From the NCBI GenBank assembly GCA_947585745.1, contig CANPXF010000018.1, positions 1 to 43,412 of the forward strand: a stretch of DNA of 43,412 nt, in the 5' to 3' direction. The stretch is from an uncultured Clostridia bacterium (GTDB lineage: Bacteria > Bacillota > Clostridia > Oscillospirales > Acutalibacteraceae). A model generated the notes under the pieces. It did no database searches. It saw only the letters and a list, made by a program, of their open reading frames with translations, and had not been told where the DNA came from. Positions 40,543 through 43,412 of the stretch are shown one piece after another; within the stretch, counting starts at the first letter, position 1, and each line of letters opens with the position of its first letter. The translations under genes and the position numbers were made by a program.

Positions 40543-40558
40543 ACACAATATCTTGTGG
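40543..40558 (-). promoter_or_regulatory. NrdR box between the nrdD promoter and start codon
   Basis: ACACAATATCTTGTGG matches the NrdR palindrome ACACWATATATWGTGT at nearly all positions. It lies about 14-29 nt downstream of the expected transcription start and would block transcription when dATP/ATP-bound NrdR is present. Confidence 0.72.
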
Positions 40559-40579
40559 TTCCCTTTAGATTGCTTGCAC

Positions 40580-40608
40580 ATTATAGCGGATTTATCCATT
40601 TTCGTCAA
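40580..40608 (-). promoter_or_regulatory. SigA promoter of nrdD-nrdG
   Basis: On the minus strand: TTGACG (plus 40603-40608), a 17-nt spacer and TATAAT (plus 40580-40585). Confidence 0.88.
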
Positions 40609-40696
40609 TAGTCAAAATGACAAATTTAAGGGTGCATTTTTGTGCAATACGAGCATAAATGTAAAATAAAATTTTCTATTGGAATTAAACGCTAAA

Positions 40697-40743
40697 AAGC
40701 AACAAATTGTGTCTAAATTGTAACCACACGCAATATATTGTGT
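40697..40743 (-). promoter_or_regulatory. Distal pair of NrdR-like boxes
   Basis: ACGCAATATATTGTGT (40728-40743) is a good NrdR palindrome. A weaker 12-of-16 match (AAGCAACAAATTGTGT) starts at 40697, exactly 31 nt away, the usual spacing of tandem NrdR boxes. They are about 185 nt upstream of the proximal box. Confidence 0.5.
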
Positions 40744-40778
40744 TTATTAAAAATTGTAATTTAAAGGTTACAGATATT

Positions 40779-41172
40779 TAATTAAGAATTAAAAATTAAG
40801 AATTAAGAATTGGATTTATAGTTAAACTTTTAATTCCTTTTCAAGTCGGATTTAAAGGAAAGGTTTGATAGTGATTTTCCGCATAACCTGTCCTCTATAT
40901 CCAAAGTGAGATAGAGGAAGAAAGGTATGGGGGAGATGAATTGTTAGATAGGAGCTGAAATGTCTGACGTGGAGATTTAAAAATTAAGAATTAAGAATTA
41001 AATTTAAAGGTAACATTTTAATTCCTATTCAAATTAGATTTAGAGGAAATGTTTTTAAAAAGTCTAAAGAAGTCTATAGCAGAACCTATCCTTTCTATCC
41101 AAAACAAGACAGAGGAAGAAAGGTATGGGGGAGATGAATTGTCAGATAGGAGCTGAAATGTCTGACGTGGAT
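40779..41172 (-). repeat. Intergenic repeat family, copies 5 and 6 in tandem, reversed
   Basis: Copy 5 is about 40779-40973 and copy 6 about 40979-41172. Read on the minus strand each starts CCACGTCAGACATTTCAGCT, continues with CAATTCATCTCCCCCATACC, CTTTCTTCCTCT and GGATA, and ends in the TTAATTCTTAATT block. Copy 5 has a perfect CCTCTAT/ATAGAGG hairpin. Both copies are among the best preserved. Confidence 0.82.
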
Positions 41173-41180
41173 ATATAAAA

Positions 41181-41206
41181 GACCTCCGCCGTTTCGGCGG
41201 AGGTCG
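41181..41206 (-). terminator. Terminator of the secreted modular protein gene
   Basis: A perfect GACCTCCGCC/GGCGGAGGTC stem with a 5-nt loop and, on the minus strand, TTTTATAT afterwards. Confidence 0.9.
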
Positions 41207-41238
41207 AAATTAAAGATTAATTTGAATTGTAAGAATAA

Positions 41239-43143
41239 TTATTTAACCTTAACTTTAACGGTCTTGGTTATTGACTTAGACTTATATGTCTTAGTACCCT
41301 TTGCGGTAACCTTAACCTTAATCTTTAAGGTAGACTTCTTATACTTACCCTTCTTAACGGTAATCTTACCGCTCTTCTTGCTTATAGTAAGCTTCTTAGA
41401 ACCTGAAACTTTCTTGTAAGAAACTGTACCCTTAGCCTTCTTGACTGTAATAGCCTTAACAGTCTGCTTAGCTTTCTTAAGCTTAGACTTCTTAACTGTC
41501 TTTGTCTTTACAGTAACCTTAATCGGGTTGCTCTTTTTCGTTGTTACCTTAGAGGGCTTAGGAGTAGTCGGCTTAGGTTCGGGCTTAACAGTTGTAGGCG
41601 CTGTAGATGCTGTGGTAGCAGGAGCAACTGTTGTTTCCTCTGTTGCTGTTGTAGTAGGAGCAGTCGGAGGAGTAGGAACATCAGGAGCCTGCTCGCCGGG
41701 CTTGTAAACAGTAGCTACAACTGCCTCATTAGAATTCGGTTTTGTCGGAGAAGAGGAGAGGAGAACAAATGTGAATGCGATTGTTGAACCGTCTTCCTCA
41801 ACCTTAACCTGTGTGTTGTTGCCCATACCGTCCGGATGCCATGTAACTGCGCCTCTTTCGTCTACATATACTACCTTGAATACATAGATGTCAGGACCTT
41901 CGTCAGTAACATTGCCATCGCTCTTAGCTACATTGTTAACTACCTTGTAGTAGTATGAACCGTCAGCAGAAGCTGTCATAGGTGTAGAATAGTTCCAGGG
42001 CTTTTCCCAATCCCATTCAGCACCGCAAACTTCCTCAGAACCTACGAGATAGAAACCGGGAACGATTGGCTTATCGGGAACAGTTGTTTCTTCTGTTGCT
42101 GTAGTTGTTTCCTCTGCAGAAGTTGTTTCTTCTGTAGCTGTAGTTGTTTCTTGTGCCTCGGTAGAAGTAGCCTGTGTTTCGCCTGAAGCTGTAGTAGCTT
42201 GTGTATCTCCGCTTGAAGCAGGGGCAGCAGTAGTTGTTTCTTCTTCATTTGTAGTAGGAGCAACTGTTGTTGACTCCTTAGGCTCTGTTGTTTCAGGAGC
42301 TGTTGTTTCAGGAGCTGTTGTTTCAGGAGCTGTTGTTTCAGGAGCTTTGCCCTCAACGATATCAACTTTATAGGTAGCGCCTGACTTTGTATCATAGTCA
42401 AAGTTTGTAAGGTCAAGTGTAATTGTTACATCAGCATAATCATAATCCGTAACATTTAACTGGATGTTAGAACCGTCATAATCTAACGCATCAGCAGGAG
42501 TATCCTCTGTGGGAGCCTTGGGAGCGCCCCAGCTACCTGAATCCCAGTTTCCGTTAATTACAAACTTAAACTCGTAACCTTCGTATTTAGATACACCCTT
42601 ATAAGTAATTGTGAAAACTTTTTTGTCTTCTGTTGACATTTTGTTTTGTTCAGCAGAGGGATCCCATTTAATACCATTAAGGAAAGCAGGATCCATTTTA
42701 TTGTCGCCTGCTACAGTTATAAAGTCGAAGTTAAGTCCTGACGGAATCTCTACGCCGTCACCTGTTACTGTGATTTCCTTTGTTTCGGGGTTAAAGGTAA
42801 TAAGAACGTCACATTCTTTGGTAACGTTAAATACAAAGTTCTGACCGTCTTTTCCGAAAACGTTAGCAGAATCGTCCCAATCACCTTTTGTGATTTTAAA
42901 CTGATAATCTGTGCCTGCAGCTAAGTGGTATTGTTTATAGGAAAGACCACCTTCGCCGAAAGACATTCTGTTAGCCTCATCATTTGCTGACCAATTAGAA
43001 CCGCAGAGCTTTTCGTTACCTGCAACAAAATACTCTGAAGCTCCCGGGGGAAGTTCATCTTCAGCGAATGCCATAACAGCACCCAGTGAAAGAACCATAA
43101 GAACAGCAAGAAGAATAGCTATACTTTTCTTGAAAATTCCCAT
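41239..43143 (-). CDS. Secreted multimodular protein with Thr-rich linkers and lysine-rich tail
   Basis: 634 residues. The signal peptide is IAILLAVLMVLSLGAVMAFA. Module 1 (about 35-117: YFVAGNEKLCGSNW, YQFKITKGDWDD) resembles X25/starch-binding-type beta-sandwiches. Module 2 (about 125-265) is strand-rich. A Thr/Glu/Ala/Pro linker (ETTAPETTAPETTAPE and related, about 270-360) leads to module 3 (about 362-480, GFYLVGSEEVCGAEWDWE), which shares the VxGxExxCGxxW pattern of module 1. A Pro/Thr linker follows, then a C-terminal ~100-residue domain extremely rich in Lys/Val/Thr (KVTVKTKTVKKSKLKKAK), strand-forming and very basic, which could bind anionic wall polymers. No dockerin is visible. Substrate binding is inference. 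Confidence 0.85.
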   Translation of the reverse strand: MGIFKKSIAILLAVLMVLSLGAVMAFAEDELPPGASEYFVAGNEKLCGSNWSANDEANRMSFGEGGLSYKQYHLAAGTDYQFKITKGDWDDSANVFGKDGQNFVFNVTKECDVLITFNPETKEITVTGDGVEIPSGLNFDFITVAGDNKMDPAFLNGIKWDPSAEQNKMSTEDKKVFTITYKGVSKYEGYEFKFVINGNWDSGSWGAPKAPTEDTPADALDYDGSNIQLNVTDYDYADVTITLDLTNFDYDTKSGATYKVDIVEGKAPETTAPETTAPETTAPETTEPKESTTVAPTTNEEETTTAAPASSGDTQATTASGETQATSTEAQETTTATEETTSAEETTTATEETTVPDKPIVPGFYLVGSEEVCGAEWDWEKPWNYSTPMTASADGSYYYKVVNNVAKSDGNVTDEGPDIYVFKVVYVDERGAVTWHPDGMGNNTQVKVEEDGSTIAFTFVLLSSSPTKPNSNEAVVATVYKPGEQAPDVPTPPTAPTTTATEETTVAPATTASTAPTTVKPEPKPTTPKPSKVTTKKSNPIKVTVKTKTVKKSKLKKAKQTVKAITVKKAKGTVSYKKVSGSKKLTISKKSGKITVKKGKYKKSTLKIKVKVTAKGTKTYKSKSITKTVKVKVK

Positions 43144-43194
43144 TGAAATTTTCCTCCTTTAAAAAATTTTTTTCGGTCGTTAAACCTATTAAGT

Positions 43195-43223
43195 ATTATA
43201 ATGTAATTTTTATGATAAATCAA
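43195..43223 (-). promoter_or_regulatory. Promoter of the secreted modular protein gene
   Basis: On the minus strand: TTGATT (plus 43218-43223), a 17-nt spacer and TATAAT (plus 43195-43200), about 50 nt before the start codon. The ribosome binding site is AAAGGAGG. Confidence 0.8.
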
Positions 43224-43296
43224 TAGAAAATATGTCAAAAATAAGATGAATTATTTGTACTAATTTTACATTATTACGATTTTGTTTCTTGTAAAG

Positions 43297-43334
43297 AAAA
43301 ATCGGGACTATTATTTGCAACAGTCCCGATTTTT
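43297..43334. terminator. Terminator near the right edge
   Basis: AAAAATCGGGACT/AGTCCCGATTTTT, a 13-bp stem with T-runs on both strands. It likely ends a gene lying beyond the right edge. Confidence 0.85.
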
Positions 43335-43339
43335 AATGG

Positions 43340-43412
43340 TGTCCTTTAGGGCGTGGAAAAATCCCCCGGTTGAACCGGGGGACGATAAAAAAAGCTTTAG
43401 CAAAAGAAAACC
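43340..43412. other. Right-edge segment with a CCCCCGG hairpin
   Basis: CCCCCGGTT/AACCGGGGG (43362-43382) is a tight hairpin after GGGCGTGGAAAAAT. It may be a transposon end (IS200/IS605-like) or a leftward terminator (ATTTTTCC follows on the minus strand). No coding frame is supported. Confidence 0.3.

Larger units (their letters stand above)
40499..41238. other. Intergenic region nrdD to secreted modular protein
   Basis: Holds the nrdD ribosome binding site, promoter and NrdR-like boxes (40.50-40.75 kb), two repeat copies and a terminator. No ORF is supported. Confidence 0.6.

Noticed and set aside
30391..41172. Insertion sequences or MITEs behind the intergenic repeats
   Set aside because: No terminal inverted repeats, target duplications or transposase remnants were found, so they are listed only as a repeat family.
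42042..42416. Leu/Gln-rich leftward ORF
   Set aside because: It is a shifted-frame reading of the Thr/Glu/Ala linker of the secreted modular protein.

Overview
The window looks like a chromosomal segment of a low-GC, strictly anaerobic, spore-forming, starch-degrading member of the Ruminococcaceae/Oscillospiraceae, most like Ruminococcus bromii or a close relative. The support is direct: three secreted proteins end in type-I dockerin modules, one of them with two CBM26-like starch-binding modules and followed by a secreted GH13 amylase (an amylosome-like setup). There are also oxygen-sensitive class III ribonucleotide reductase genes (nrdD-nrdG) and forespore/mother-cell sporulation genes (gpr, spoIIP). 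The species name is an inference.

Layout. 1-2.3 kb: 3' part of a large secreted protein, then a 65-residue acidic peptide gene. 2.3-6.7 kb: a 58-residue conserved protein, a DegV-family lipid-binding protein, and the leftward operon murI-ywiB-like-argS. 6.8-11.9 kb: a conserved unknown gene, then rpmG-secE-nusG-rplK-rplA-rplJ-rplL. This cluster carries two apparent L1-binding 23S rRNA mimics and an L10 leader whose core is split by about 410 nt of tandem structured repeats. 12.2-18.4 kb: a 1502-residue secreted protein, paralogous at its C-terminus to the truncated protein at the left edge, and a leucine-rich-repeat protein with a dockerin. 18.5-24.1 kb: a PqqD-like/S26-like peptidase pair, an MscS channel, a MATE exporter, a CHAP-SH3 cell-wall hydrolase and a papain-like protease with a dockerin. 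24.1-30.4 kb: gpr, spoIIP, a membrane-anchored acidic protein, dusB, glyA and rarA. 30.9-35.0 kb: a two-gene starch operon (CBM26-CBM26-Ig-dockerin protein, then GH13 amylase). 35.6-37.5 kb: DUF3793 protein, flavodoxin, DUF218/YdcF-like protein. 37.6-40.5 kb: nrdD-nrdG with a consensus promoter and NrdR-box-like palindromes. 41.2-43.1 kb: a secreted multimodular protein with Thr-rich linkers and a lysine-rich tail.

The most unusual element is the rplA-rplJ interval (10.15-10.67 kb). The two halves of a recognisable L10(L12) mRNA leader are separated by three 136-nt units. Units 1 and 2 are near identical. Unit 3 has diverged strongly in sequence but keeps the same helices through compensatory changes and keeps an internal loop GAG/AACGA. 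This argues for a selected RNA structure inside a ribosomal-protein attenuator. A second notable element is an intergenic repeat family of about 200 bp, with at least five recognisable copies plus fragments around 30.4, 35.1-35.5 and 40.8-41.2 kb. A third is the small peptide gene with a leader-like N-terminus, in a window that also encodes a stand-alone PqqD-like protein and an S26-like peptidase.

All structures and motifs were read by eye. No alignment, folding or database search was run.
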